Assembly: GCA_963743325.1 (NCBI GenBank)
Contig: CAVUOZ010000011.1
Location: forward strand, 310,001-374,000
Direction of reading: 5' to 3'
Origin: DATFVA01 sp963743325
GTDB lineage: Bacteria; Bacteroidota; Ignavibacteria; Ignavibacteriales; Ignavibacteriaceae
Length of the DNA stretch: 64,000 nt
Shown here: positions 1 through 8,263 of the stretch, piece after piece
How the letters are laid out: the number at the start of each line of letters is the position of its first letter
Numbering within the stretch: position 1 is the stretch's first letter
Program-made: the position numbers and the translations under genes
Notes under the pieces: model-generated
Database searches by the model: none
The model's input: only the letters and a program-made list of their open reading frames with translations
What the model was told of the DNA's origin: nothing

Positions 1-104
1 TCTTTTTCATTGCCGCAAGATAAAAGAAGGAAAAATATTGAAACCGATACTACGAGTAGAACCGGTTTCAGAATGTATCCATTTTTATTTTTTTGAATAT
101 TCAT
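1..104 (-). CDS. Lipoprotein, N-terminal fragment (runs off window)
   Basis: Reading leftwards from an ATG at 104, 34 codons stay open to the window edge. They encode a basic start, a hydrophobic stretch (VLLVVSVSIFFLLL) and a lipobox-like LLSCG with Cys30, followed by charged residues. This is a classic lipoprotein signal peptide (signal peptidase II). The ATG lies inside the last codons of the M20 peptidase gene, a 20-base overlap in a different frame, which suggests translational coupling. No strong ribosome binding site is visible. The mature protein lies outside the window, so no function can be given. Confidence 0.6.
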   Translation of the reverse strand, partial: MNIQKNKNGYILKPVLLVVSVSIFFLLLSCGNEK

Positions 105-1452
105 CGAAGAAATATGCTGAACTCATTATTCCGAGCTTGAAATGATTTAGATCAAAATGTTCATTCGGCGAATGCAGGTTTTCGGAATCGAGTCCTAATC
201 CCATTAATACAACCGGGGCCTTTAATTTAATCCCGAACACATTAACTATCGGGATTGATCCGCCTTCTCTCATATATACTGTTTTTTTACCAAAAGCCCT
301 CTCCATTGCTCTTGAGGCTGCCTGTGCAGCCGGTGAATCAAGAGGGGTAAGACTCGGCAGAGCGCCATGCAGATCTTTGACAGTTACCTTCACGGATTTT
401 GGTGCTATTTTCTGAATATACTTATTAAACATTTTAGCAATTTTAGCAGGCTTCTGATCAGGGACCAGCCGCATACTTATTTTCGCAGTGGCTTTTGAAG
501 GAAGAACAGTCTTGGCACCTGAACCCGTAAATCCGCCTATTATTCCGTTGCAATCCAGTGTAGGTCTCGTCCATATTCGTTCGAGAGTTGAGTATCCTTT
601 TTCTCCCTGTAATTCACTCACACCGATTTCTTTTGCGAATCTTTTTTCCGAGAATTTCAGTTTCTTAAAATTTTCTTTTTCCTTTTTTGTCAGCTTTTGA
701 ACATCATCATAAAAATCCGGAATTGTAATATGTCCGTTTTTATCGTGCAGCTTTGCTATCATACCCGCCAGTATATTTACGGGGTTGCCGACTGCTCCGC
801 CGAATGAACCGGAATGAAGATCTTTTTTCGGGCCAGTGACTTCAACTTCCTGGTAACTTAGGCCCCGCAGCCCGTAAGTTAATGTCGGAATCCCTTCAGC
901 GAATAAAGAATTATCAGAAATAAGGACGGCATCACATTTTAAGAGATTAGTATTATCTTTTATAAAAGTTTCCAGACTCTGACTTCCGATTTCCTCTTCT
1001 CCTTCAATTATAAATTTAACATTAAGGGGAAGACTCCCTGTTCCTTTGAAAAAAGCCTCCACGCTTTTTATATGCATAAACATCTGTCCCTTATCATCTG
1101 TTGCACCTCGTGCCCAGATTTTACCGTCCCTGATCTCAGGTTCAAAAGGAGGAGATATCCATAGCTCGATAGGATCGACCGGCTGAACATCATAATGCCC
1201 GTAGACTAAAACTGTAGGTTTTCCCGGTGCGCCGAGCCACTCGCCATAAACCAGCGGGTGACCTTCTGTTTGAAAGATCTCCACCCTGTTCAATCCTGCC
1301 TGGCTGAGCTTGTCAGCCACAAATTTCGCTGCATTATTGATATCATTTTTGTTTTCAGGCAGTGTGCTGATGCTGGGAATCCTTAAGAGTTCTTTCAGCT
1401 CTTCTATATAATTCGGCTGGTTTTCTCTGATAAAATTAATTACATCTTCCAA
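85..1452 (-). CDS. M20 family metallopeptidase (dipeptidase/carboxypeptidase)
   Basis: A 455-aa zinc-dependent peptidase of the M20 family, which removes amino acids from dipeptides or short peptides in the cytoplasm. The metal-binding motifs are all visible: GHYDVQP (His86, Asp88), GATDDKG at about 117-122 with the bridging Asp, EGEEEIGS at about 150-157 with the catalytic Glu, and a late histidine in SENLHSPNE near the C-terminus. The lid (dimerisation) domain is the middle third. Length and order fit the PepV/CNDP-like dipeptidases that Bacteroidota annotate as 'dipeptidase'. There is no signal peptide. It lies 15 bases downstream of the phytase-like lipoprotein gene and overlaps the next lipoprotein gene. 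Substrate specificity cannot be read from sequence. Confidence 0.9.
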   Translation of the reverse strand: MEDVINFIRENQPNYIEELKELLRIPSISTLPENKNDINNAAKFVADKLSQAGLNRVEIFQTEGHPLVYGEWLGAPGKPTVLVYGHYDVQPVDPIELWISPPFEPEIRDGKIWARGATDDKGQMFMHIKSVEAFFKGTGSLPLNVKFIIEGEEEIGSQSLETFIKDNTNLLKCDAVLISDNSLFAEGIPTLTYGLRGLSYQEVEVTGPKKDLHSGSFGGAVGNPVNILAGMIAKLHDKNGHITIPDFYDDVQKLTKKEKENFKKLKFSEKRFAKEIGVSELQGEKGYSTLERIWTRPTLDCNGIIGGFTGSGAKTVLPSKATAKISMRLVPDQKPAKIAKMFNKYIQKIAPKSVKVTVKDLHGALPSLTPLDSPAAQAASRAMERAFGKKTVYMREGGSIPIVNVFGIKLKAPVVLMGLGLDSENLHSPNEHFDLNHFKLGIMSSAYFFDEYSKK

Positions 1453-1467
1453 AGTATAACTCCTGTT

Positions 1468-2484
1468 CTATTTATATATTGAATATTTGTAAATAACAGG
1501 AACAAAATTCCTGAACCGATTCACAGTAAGTGAATCGAGCTGAGTTAAAATTTCGTTTGAAGGGATAAAAAATGTCTTCCACGGATCATCGACCAGATAA
1601 ATATTTTTTTCGGGATCCATTGTTACACTCTCAACAGATGCAACATAATCAAAAGAAGCATAATTTGGTATATTAGTTTCAATTTTTATATGAGCAGTAT
1701 CTGTTATATTTAGATTATTATCAAATGACAGATGAAAAAATGATTTATTGTTCCTGTCAACACCATAAACCGAATAGTTCTTATCAGAATATAACCCGCA
1801 AATTGAGTGAATACCGATCGGTCCGGTATTAACCTGTTTAATTATTCTACCTGATTTCCTTTCAGCGATAAATATTATAGTACTATCTGCAAATATTTTC
1901 CATGCCGCAAATCCCTCTAATCCCAGGTAAAAATAATTATCATCCAGGGCCAGACCCTCATAACCAATATTGTTTGCCAGGTATTTCTGAAATTCTTCTT
2001 TTGGAGTAATATCAATTTCTTTTATTCCTTCAAGAGTGTCCGATAGAACGTCATCTCTATTAAAGGTTAATCGGAATATTCCGGCATATCTTTCCGGATG
2101 CCTGCCGTTTCCTTCAATTGAAACAAATACTTCATTATTTGTCTTATCATAAACTATTTCTTCAAAATCAGCCTTCGGGAACGTATCTATATATGCCCGG
2201 AAGCTTTCAGAAAATTCAACTGGTTTTAGTGTAAAGATAGTATCCCTGGTAATTGTAAGATGAAGAATGCTGCCTGAGTCATCTGCGAGAAGGAAATATT
2301 TGCTGCCGTCAGAGGTCTCTTTTATAAATGCTATTCCCGAAGTCTGATCAGCATTGAAATCTCCGGAGTTCAGCCATCTTGGGTACGATGAATCCTTTTT
2401 TAGTTTAAGTTGTGTATGATAAACTGCCGTTACGCAGCCGGATAAAATGAGAAGAGTAAACAGAAATGAAACAATATTTTTCAT
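1468..2484 (-). CDS. Lipoprotein with esterase-like/phytase-like beta-propeller domain
   Basis: A 338-aa protein with a lipoprotein signal (hydrophobic LFTLLIL followed by SGC, Cys17), so probably anchored in the envelope. The body has the repeating pattern of a six-bladed propeller: SGIAF at about 50, FLLADDSGSILHL, DFEEIVYD, FVSIEGNG, NIGYEGLALDDNYFYLGLEG and IYLVDDPW. The 'E-GLA' and 'D(F/I)E' elements are typical of the 'esterase-like activity of phytase' family (PF13449) and of SdiA-regulated-type propellers. Enzyme activity is unproven for most of these. It is transcribed away from lptF, with 92 bases between the starts, and reads into the M20 peptidase gene. A general phosphoesterase or binding role is inference. 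Confidence 0.6.
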   Translation of the reverse strand: MKNIVSFLFTLLILSGCVTAVYHTQLKLKKDSSYPRWLNSGDFNADQTSGIAFIKETSDGSKYFLLADDSGSILHLTITRDTIFTLKPVEFSESFRAYIDTFPKADFEEIVYDKTNNEVFVSIEGNGRHPERYAGIFRLTFNRDDVLSDTLEGIKEIDITPKEEFQKYLANNIGYEGLALDDNYFYLGLEGFAAWKIFADSTIIFIAERKSGRIIKQVNTGPIGIHSICGLYSDKNYSVYGVDRNNKSFFHLSFDNNLNITDTAHIKIETNIPNYASFDYVASVESVTMDPEKNIYLVDDPWKTFFIPSNEILTQLDSLTVNRFRNFVPVIYKYSIYK

Positions 2485-2576
2485 ATTTATATTCTAATAT
2501 ATAAAAAGGTGCAGCAGAATTCACCCTTGAAAATCATTTCCTTGTTATACTTTTATCCCTTTTATATATTGACGAC

Positions 2577-3962
2577 GTGGTTTTATATAAATACATACTA
2601 AGAAATCATTTAGCGCCTTTTATCTTTTCCAATATAACTCTTATCTGCATTTTTATACTCCAGTTCCTTATGAAGTTTGCAGACAGGCTCGTTGGGAAAG
2701 GCCTCGATACCTTTGTAATCCTTCAGCTGATCGCATTTAATCTCGCATGGATGGTTGTTCTTGTGGTTCCTATGTCTACTCTTGTTGCAACGCTGATGGC
2801 ATTCGGGAATATGTCGCAGAACAATGAAATAACGATTATAAAAGCTTCCGGTACAAGCTTATATAAAATGATGCTGGCTCCTCTTTTTGCTTCAGTTGTA
2901 ATAGGGTATCTACTGCTATTGTTTAATAATGATGTCCTTCCGGATGCCAACCACCAGGCCAAGATTTTAATGCAGGATATATCACGGCAGAAACCTACCC
3001 TCTCGCTGGAACCGGGTGTTTTCTCCCAGGAAGTTTCCAATTATGCCATTCTAGCAAGGGAAATAAACCAAAAAACCAATGAGCTCCGCGATGTTACTAT
3101 ATACGATTACTCGGATCCGAACGAAATAAAAGTAGTGACAGCTGAGAAGGGAAAAATATATTTTTCAAAAGATCAGACAAAATTAATTATGAATCTTGAA
3201 AACGGGGAAATACACGAATCCGATGTTTCAAATACAAACCTGTACAGAAGACTAAGATTTGACAGGCACAAAATTGCTATGGACGGAGCCCAGTTTACAT
3301 TTCAGCAGTCCGCACTCGGCAGTCCCAGGGGAGAACGGGAACTAAGCGCTTCGGCAATGCAGGTAATTGTAGACAGCCTGAGAGTTTCTGAAATAAAATA
3401 CCGCGAGGATCTGACCAGAGAAGCTGAAAAATATTTCTATCCGGATTCTGTTACTCAAAAAATAAGTACACACGTAAATACCGGTTCTAAAAAACCCGAG
3501 TATACAAGAATACTGGATAAGCTTCGTAATGAAAGAAATACGCTCGTCTCAAGATATAAAAGACTCGAGGCCAGGGAGAATGAAATAAATAAATATGAAG
3601 TTGAGATTTACAAAAAATATGCGCTCCCCGCCGCATGTATTGTATTTGTACTTATAGGTGCTCCCCTTGGAACTATGACAAAACGGGGCGGATTTGGCAT
3701 AGCAGCCAGCATAAGCCTTTTCTTTTTCCTTATATACTGGGCATTTTTAATCGGTGGTGAAAAACTTGCAGATAGAAATTTCTTCTCACCCTTCTGGGGA
3801 ATGTGGTCCGCTAATATTCTTTTAACAATAGCAGGAATATTATTAACCATTAAAACTGTACGGGAAACGGTCACAATCAGGTTTACATGGTTAAAGAAGT
3901 TTATTCCCAAACAATTTCGCGGAAGTGAGGAAGAAACTGAAGGGAATTATGAGAATTCTTGA
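2577..3962 (+). CDS. lptF: LptF/LptG family permease (LPS export ABC transporter)
   Basis: A 461-aa inner-membrane protein of the YjgP/YjgQ family (LptF or LptG). With LptB2 and LptC it extracts lipopolysaccharide from the inner membrane for transport to the surface. Visible are an N-terminal membrane helix after the family start YKYILRNHLAPF, two more helices by residue 120, the motif ITIIKASGTSLYKMM (coupling helix region), a long periplasmic beta-jellyroll, then three C-terminal helices including APLGTMTKRGGFGI. A charged insert at about 255-330 lengthens it beyond the usual 360 aa. I chose GTG at 2577 because the family motif begins immediately after it. It overlaps the next gene by 14 bases, and the two form the heterodimer. 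Assigning F rather than G is by order only. Confidence 0.85.
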   Translation: MVLYKYILRNHLAPFIFSNITLICIFILQFLMKFADRLVGKGLDTFVILQLIAFNLAWMVVLVVPMSTLVATLMAFGNMSQNNEITIIKASGTSLYKMMLAPLFASVVIGYLLLLFNNDVLPDANHQAKILMQDISRQKPTLSLEPGVFSQEVSNYAILAREINQKTNELRDVTIYDYSDPNEIKVVTAEKGKIYFSKDQTKLIMNLENGEIHESDVSNTNLYRRLRFDRHKIAMDGAQFTFQQSALGSPRGERELSASAMQVIVDSLRVSEIKYREDLTREAEKYFYPDSVTQKISTHVNTGSKKPEYTRILDKLRNERNTLVSRYKRLEARENEINKYEVEIYKKYALPAACIVFVLIGAPLGTMTKRGGFGIAASISLFFFLIYWAFLIGGEKLADRNFFSPFWGMWSANILLTIAGILLTIKTVRETVTIRFTWLKKFIPKQFRGSEEETEGNYENS

Positions 3963-5031
3963 CAAATACCTGGTTAAACAGTTTCTTCAGACCATCTTTT
4001 TCGGATTAATAGCTTTCACCCTGATTTTCGTAGTGATCGATATGATGGAAAATCTGGATGATTTCATTGATCAGAACGTCGGAGCTTTGGTTATACTCCA
4101 TTACTACTTTGTCTTTTCCCCTGATATTATAAAACTTATTACACCGATCGCTGTTCTTTTCGGCGCTTTATTTACAGCCGGGAAAGCTGCCCAGCTGAGT
4201 GAACTTACAGCTATAAAAGCAAGCGGGGTCAGTATGTACAGGTTTATGATTCCGTTTTTAATTACGGCTTTTTTTATCAGTATGTTCTCAATTTACTTTG
4301 CCGGCTATCTTGTTCCGATGGCTAATAAAACCAAGCTGAACATTGAAATGAACTATCTGAAAAAGGGATTTAATTATTCCGGCGGCAATATTTTCTTCCA
4401 GGATTCCAGGACAAGAATTGTTAATATTTCCTATTTTGATAATTCAATGCTTCAGGCCAACCGTGTCAGTATCCAGGGATTTGATAAGAACGATATTACT
4501 AAAATGGATTACAGAATTGATGCAGTCAGACTAATATATGATACTCTCAGTCATACGTGGATAGCTAAAAACGGAATTGAAAGAACATTTCATGAGAATA
4601 CTCAGACCGCGGATTATTTTAAGGAAAAGATACTCGGTAATTTGAATTTTACCCCCGCTGAGCTGCTTACGAAGCAGCAGAAACCCGAGGAAATGAACCT
4701 TAGCGAGCTAAAGAATAGTATAGAGACGCAGCAGCGTGCCGGGAACGATGCGACAGAATCTTTAATTGAATATTACTCCCGTTTTTCTTTTCCTATGGCG
4801 AGCCTGATCATAGTATTTTTCGGGCTGCCCATTTCTGCAAACAAACGAAGAGGCGGTCTGGCCGTGCAGGTCGGTATAAATATTCTTATCACTTTTCTGT
4901 ACCTGGTCTTTATGAAGATCAGCCAGGCTTTTGGTAAAAACGGCGCGCTTGATCCTTTACTGACAGCGTGGTTCGCTAATCTGATTTTTCTCGCTGCTGC
5001 TGTATTCAGCCTGATGAGGATGAGACAATAA
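3949..5031 (+). CDS. lptG: LptF/LptG family permease, second subunit
   Basis: The partner permease of the LPS export complex, about 360 aa. It starts MRILDKYLVKQFL, the conserved opening of this family, and shows LTAIKASGVSMYRFMIP, a periplasmic domain, and the C-terminal block FFGLPISANKRRGGLAVQVG followed by two helices. A GTG at 3925 would add eight residues, but the ATG at 3949 places the family motif at the N-terminus and has GAAGGGAA just upstream, so I prefer it. The gene overlaps lptF, consistent with coupled translation of two subunits needed in equal amounts. A bidirectional terminator follows it. Confidence 0.87.
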   Translation: MRILDKYLVKQFLQTIFFGLIAFTLIFVVIDMMENLDDFIDQNVGALVILHYYFVFSPDIIKLITPIAVLFGALFTAGKAAQLSELTAIKASGVSMYRFMIPFLITAFFISMFSIYFAGYLVPMANKTKLNIEMNYLKKGFNYSGGNIFFQDSRTRIVNISYFDNSMLQANRVSIQGFDKNDITKMDYRIDAVRLIYDTLSHTWIAKNGIERTFHENTQTADYFKEKILGNLNFTPAELLTKQQKPEEMNLSELKNSIETQQRAGNDATESLIEYYSRFSFPMASLIIVFFGLPISANKRRGGLAVQVGINILITFLYLVFMKISQAFGKNGALDPLLTAWFANLIFLAAAVFSLMRMRQ

Positions 5032-5039
5032 ATATAGAA

Positions 5040-5090
5040 AAGGGGCCGTCTAAAAAGTGACAATCAAAACTGCTATTTAGACAGCCCCTT
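5040..5090. terminator. Bidirectional terminator between lptG and DUF3467 gene
   Basis: Two 15-base arms (5040-5054 and 5076-5090), AAGGGGCCGTCTAAA and its near-perfect complement with one mismatch, are separated by a 21-base loop. The position between two convergent genes suggests it stops transcription from both sides. Confidence 0.7.
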
Positions 5091-5094
5091 ATTC

Positions 5095-5424
5095 CTAATT
5101 TACTTTTTCATCTTTTTTAGGAGGGACAAACCCGAAGTGCTGATTCTGTGGAGAATCAACTTTTATTTCACCAAACCTTGCTTCGTATTTATCAAGATTA
5201 TCTTTAAGAGCCTTTAAAAGCATTTTTGCATGCTGCGGGGTAGTAATAATTCTTGCATATACTTTGGCTTTGGGAACACCCGGAACCACACGGGTAAAAT
5301 CAATCACGAATTCAGCAGGTGAATGAGTGATGATAGCAAGATTCGAATATATTCCCTCCGCTTCTTTCTCATTAAGTTCGATGTTTATCTGCTGTCCCTG
5401 AGGATTTTGATTATTTTGAGCCAT
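5095..5424 (-). CDS. DUF3467 domain-containing protein
   Basis: A 109-aa protein without signal peptide or membrane segments. The central core reads YSNLAIITHSPAEFVIDF, then AKVYARIITTPQHAKMLLKAL and NLDKYEARFGEI, which matches the small DUF3467 family found across Bacteroidota, Firmicutes and others. The family has no assigned biochemical role. Its N-terminus is Gln/Asn-rich. It follows the TPR protein gene by 25 bases, so the two may be co-transcribed, and it ends at the shared terminator with lptG. Confidence 0.8.
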   Translation of the reverse strand: MAQNNQNPQGQQINIELNEKEAEGIYSNLAIITHSPAEFVIDFTRVVPGVPKAKVYARIITTPQHAKMLLKALKDNLDKYEARFGEIKVDSPQNQHFGFVPPKKDEKVN

Positions 5425-5449
5425 TATTTTAGTTCGCTTCTTTCTGAAA

Positions 5450-6622
5450 TTACTTTCTTAATGAATCAGCTTTATTGAAAGCATTCTGGGCGTCATCCTT
5501 CATATCCAGCACTGTATAAACCTTCCCGAGCAATTCCCAGGTAGGGGCATCATCCGGCTGCAGTTCCACGGATTTTTCAAGATAAGGTAATGCCTGCCGG
5601 TATTTTTCTTTATACTCGGTATTATCCATCTGACCTTTATCTTCAGCCATCTTATTTATAGCAGTACCCCACTTTACGTAAGCCACTGCTAAATTATAAA
5701 CTGCATTCTGGTATTCCGGGTCGAGGTCAATTGCTTTCTGAAACTGCTCAACGGCACCTTCATAATCATTTTTACCGAGAAGAAGAACGCCATAATTATA
5801 ACGATAATATTTATTATTAGGATCTTTTTCTACCCCGGCTTTAAATACATCCAGAGCCACTGCAACTTTACCTGCATTAATGTATGAATTGGAAAGGGTT
5901 AAAAGTAAATCGGGGTTATCAGGAAAATGCTTTCTTCCCTCTTCAAGAACCTGGATTGCATTATTAAAATTCTCTATTGATTTTACGCTGTCTTCCATGT
6001 TACGGCTGGTAGCATACTGGTTTTTCAAAATGATACCATCGTTATAATAGATATCGCCAAGGTATTTATATCCATCAAGAGATTGCTGAAGTTCGATGAG
6101 TTTTTTCAGAGGTTCTACAGCTTTTTCATTTTGACCTGCTCCCATGTAAACGAAAGCAAGATTTTTATAAGTATCTGCCGAATCCGGTTCCAGTTTAGCC
6201 GCATATTCAAACATATTTATGGATTTATCGAACCATATCTTGGTGCTGTCCTCATTTGTAGTATTAACACCTTTCTGATAATAGCTCACACCTCTGTTGA
6301 ACGTATTAGCCCAGAAATATTTGTTTTGATCATCAATCTGGGATTTAAATTCATTACTGATCGCGAGCGACTTATTAAAAGCGTCAATCATTTCGCCGTA
6401 TTGCTCTTTTTCTCCGTATACATAACCGAGGTAATAAAAACCTTCAGCACTTTTGGGATTTTTTGCCACCTCTGTTTGGAGGGCATCAAGCGCTTTATCA
6501 TAATTTTTCTGCTGAATGTATAGTTTGGCGCTCGTCATTTCAGTTGATGAACACTGAAATCCTGCGAAAGCCAGACCCGCTAATAAAAAGAATACTATTG
6601 TGTATAATTTCGATTTTTGCAT
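5450..6622 (-). CDS. Tetratricopeptide repeat protein, exported
   Basis: About 390 aa built mainly of TPR units, the helix pairs used for protein-protein contacts. Typical repeat pieces are AEGFYYLGYVYGEKEQYGEM, NLAFVYMGAGQNEKAVEPL, YGVLLLGKNDYEGAVEQFQK and VYNLAVAYVKWG. The N-terminus MQKSKLYTIVFFLLAGLAFAG followed by FQCSS is a signal peptide. The Cys may be a lipidation site, although the residues before it are not the textbook lipobox. I chose the ATG at 6622 over the one at 6646 because GGAGTTAGG lies just upstream of it and the signal peptide then begins at residue 1. Partners are unknown. Confidence 0.85.
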   Translation of the reverse strand: MQKSKLYTIVFFLLAGLAFAGFQCSSTEMTSAKLYIQQKNYDKALDALQTEVAKNPKSAEGFYYLGYVYGEKEQYGEMIDAFNKSLAISNEFKSQIDDQNKYFWANTFNRGVSYYQKGVNTTNEDSTKIWFDKSINMFEYAAKLEPDSADTYKNLAFVYMGAGQNEKAVEPLKKLIELQQSLDGYKYLGDIYYNDGIILKNQYATSRNMEDSVKSIENFNNAIQVLEEGRKHFPDNPDLLLTLSNSYINAGKVAVALDVFKAGVEKDPNNKYYRYNYGVLLLGKNDYEGAVEQFQKAIDLDPEYQNAVYNLAVAYVKWGTAINKMAEDKGQMDNTEYKEKYRQALPYLEKSVELQPDDAPTWELLGKVYTVLDMKDDAQNAFNKADSLRK

Positions 6623-6828
6623 CCTAACTCCATCAATTAAAATCAAATTTAGTATCGTTAAACTTACTGTTTTGAGGAAGTATAGTCAAGAAACTATGCC
6701 GCCTTAATGGTGTACTGCGTCTCAATTTATTCAGTAATTTACTAACAAATTTGAAATAATGAATCTCAGCGTAAATTGATTTTCCCTACTTTAAAGGATA
6801 TTTTTGAGGTCTGATAAAAGAGGATATT

Positions 6829-7911
6829 TTGATCACCGAAAATGTAATAAAATCGCTTCCGAAAGTGCTCTTGCACGATCATCTTGACGGCGGTCTGCGT
6901 CCTCAAACCATAATCGAGCTCGCAAAAGAGGTGAAATATAAAAAACTTCCGACAAGCGACCCCGGTGAACTGGCGGAATGGTTTCATAGCTGGGCAGATA
7001 AAGGGAATCTTGTAGAATTTTTACAGGGTTTTGAACATACAATAGCAGTTTTACAAACAAGAGAAAGTTTGCAGCGTGCAGCTTATGAAATGATGGAGGA
7101 TATGAAAAATGACGGGGTATGTTATGTTGAGAGCCGGTTTGCCCCGGTTTTTCATGCTAATAAAAATCTTTACCAGGAAGATGCTGTCCTGGCTGTACTT
7201 GATGGTTTGGAGAGGGGAAAAAATGATTTTGGCATTGGGTACGGGTTAATCTTATGCGCTATGCGTAACATGAAAAATTCACTTGAGGTAGCTGAACTCG
7301 CAGTAAATTTCAAAGATAACGGTGTGGTTGGTTTTGATCTCGCCGGTGAAGAAGGCGGCTACCCGCCCAAAAAACATATTGATGCATTCCAGTTCATCCA
7401 GAGATCAAATTTTAATATTACAATACACGCCGGGGAAGCTTTTGGTAAAGAATCAATATGGCAGGCAATCCAGTGGTGCGGGGCTCACAGGATCGGACAC
7501 GCAACTCACTTAAGGGAGGATATAGATTCCGATATAAGCGGAGATTATGCGGTTTTCGGAGAACTTGCACAATATATTCTTGATAAAAGAATTCCTCTTG
7601 AAATATGCCTATCAAGTAATCTTCACACCGGAGCGGTAGATAAACTGGAGAATCACCCATTTAAAATATTATATGATAATAAATTCAGGGTTACAATAAA
7701 TACGGATGACCGGCTGATGAGCAATACATCAATGACCAATGAATTTTTAGTTGCCCAGAAATATTTCGGGATTAATATCGATGATATTGAAAAAATTACA
7801 ATCAATGCGATGAAATCGGCATTTATTCACTATAATGAAAGATTGAAATATATTTATAACATTATTAAACCCGGCTTTCAGAAAGGCAGGGAAATTTTAA
7901 ATTCACAATAG
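6829..7911 (+). CDS. add: Adenosine deaminase
   Basis: A 360-aa member of the amidohydrolase (TIM barrel) superfamily that hydrolyses adenosine or deoxyadenosine to inosine and ammonia in purine salvage. Visible signatures are the metal ligands HDHLDG (His16, His18), GFDLAGEE at about 168-175, IHAGEAFG with His200 and the catalytic Glu203, RIGHATHL with His224, ICLSSN, and TINTDD near 290 with the metal-binding Asp. The start is a TTG preceded by AGAGGA. No in-frame ATG lies upstream, and the family N-terminus fits. It begins a plus-strand group with a small unknown gene, hutU and a serA-like gene. Adenine or adenosine-like specificity within the family cannot be fully separated by eye. Confidence 0.9.
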   Translation: MITENVIKSLPKVLLHDHLDGGLRPQTIIELAKEVKYKKLPTSDPGELAEWFHSWADKGNLVEFLQGFEHTIAVLQTRESLQRAAYEMMEDMKNDGVCYVESRFAPVFHANKNLYQEDAVLAVLDGLERGKNDFGIGYGLILCAMRNMKNSLEVAELAVNFKDNGVVGFDLAGEEGGYPPKKHIDAFQFIQRSNFNITIHAGEAFGKESIWQAIQWCGAHRIGHATHLREDIDSDISGDYAVFGELAQYILDKRIPLEICLSSNLHTGAVDKLENHPFKILYDNKFRVTINTDDRLMSNTSMTNEFLVAQKYFGINIDDIEKITINAMKSAFIHYNERLKYIYNIIKPGFQKGREILNSQ

Positions 7912-7926
7912 GCGATACCAATAACT

Positions 7927-8262
7927 ATGAAGCAACTTTTCACTAATTACAATTTCGAGTTTAATAAAAACGAAAAAAAAATATTAACTACATTTTCAAA
8001 ACAGGTGCTTAAACAGATAAGCGGAGATAATAAATTTTTTGCAGAAACCAGAGCTTTTAACTCTATACTCGAAAAATTATCATCTTCCACTGATTCAATT
8101 AAACTGACTAAAGATGAAAGAACACGGCTGCTAAGTCAAATGAATGAAAATGTCAAATTTCTGAAGAAAGAATCAAAAGGCAGCTGGTTTATTAAAAAAT
8201 GGATTTACAAATCCCTTCTCAAACAATATGAGGGAATTTTAGAAAATCATTTCAGAGGATAA
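7927..8262 (+). CDS. Hypothetical protein, 111 aa
   Basis: A small, basic, Lys-rich, probably all-helical cytoplasmic protein that I do not recognise. It has no signal peptide, membrane segment or metal motif. The start ATG at 7927 is 15 bases after the adenosine deaminase stop, and its stop is one base before the hutU ATG. It is therefore very likely translated from the same mRNA as those two genes, which supports it being real. No function can be assigned. Confidence 0.7.
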   Translation: MKQLFTNYNFEFNKNEKKILTTFSKQVLKQISGDNKFFAETRAFNSILEKLSSSTDSIKLTKDERTRLLSQMNENVKFLKKESKGSWFIKKWIYKSLLKQYEGILENHFRG

Positions 8263-8263
8263 A

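Noticed and set aside
3925..3948. GTG at 3925 as the lptG start
   Set aside because: It lies inside the end of lptF and adds residues not found in the family. The ATG at 3949 has a better site and gives the family's normal beginning.
6083..6523. 146-codon frame opposite the TPR gene
   Set aside because: Hydrophobic composition arises from the complement of a helical repeat protein. There is no start signal.
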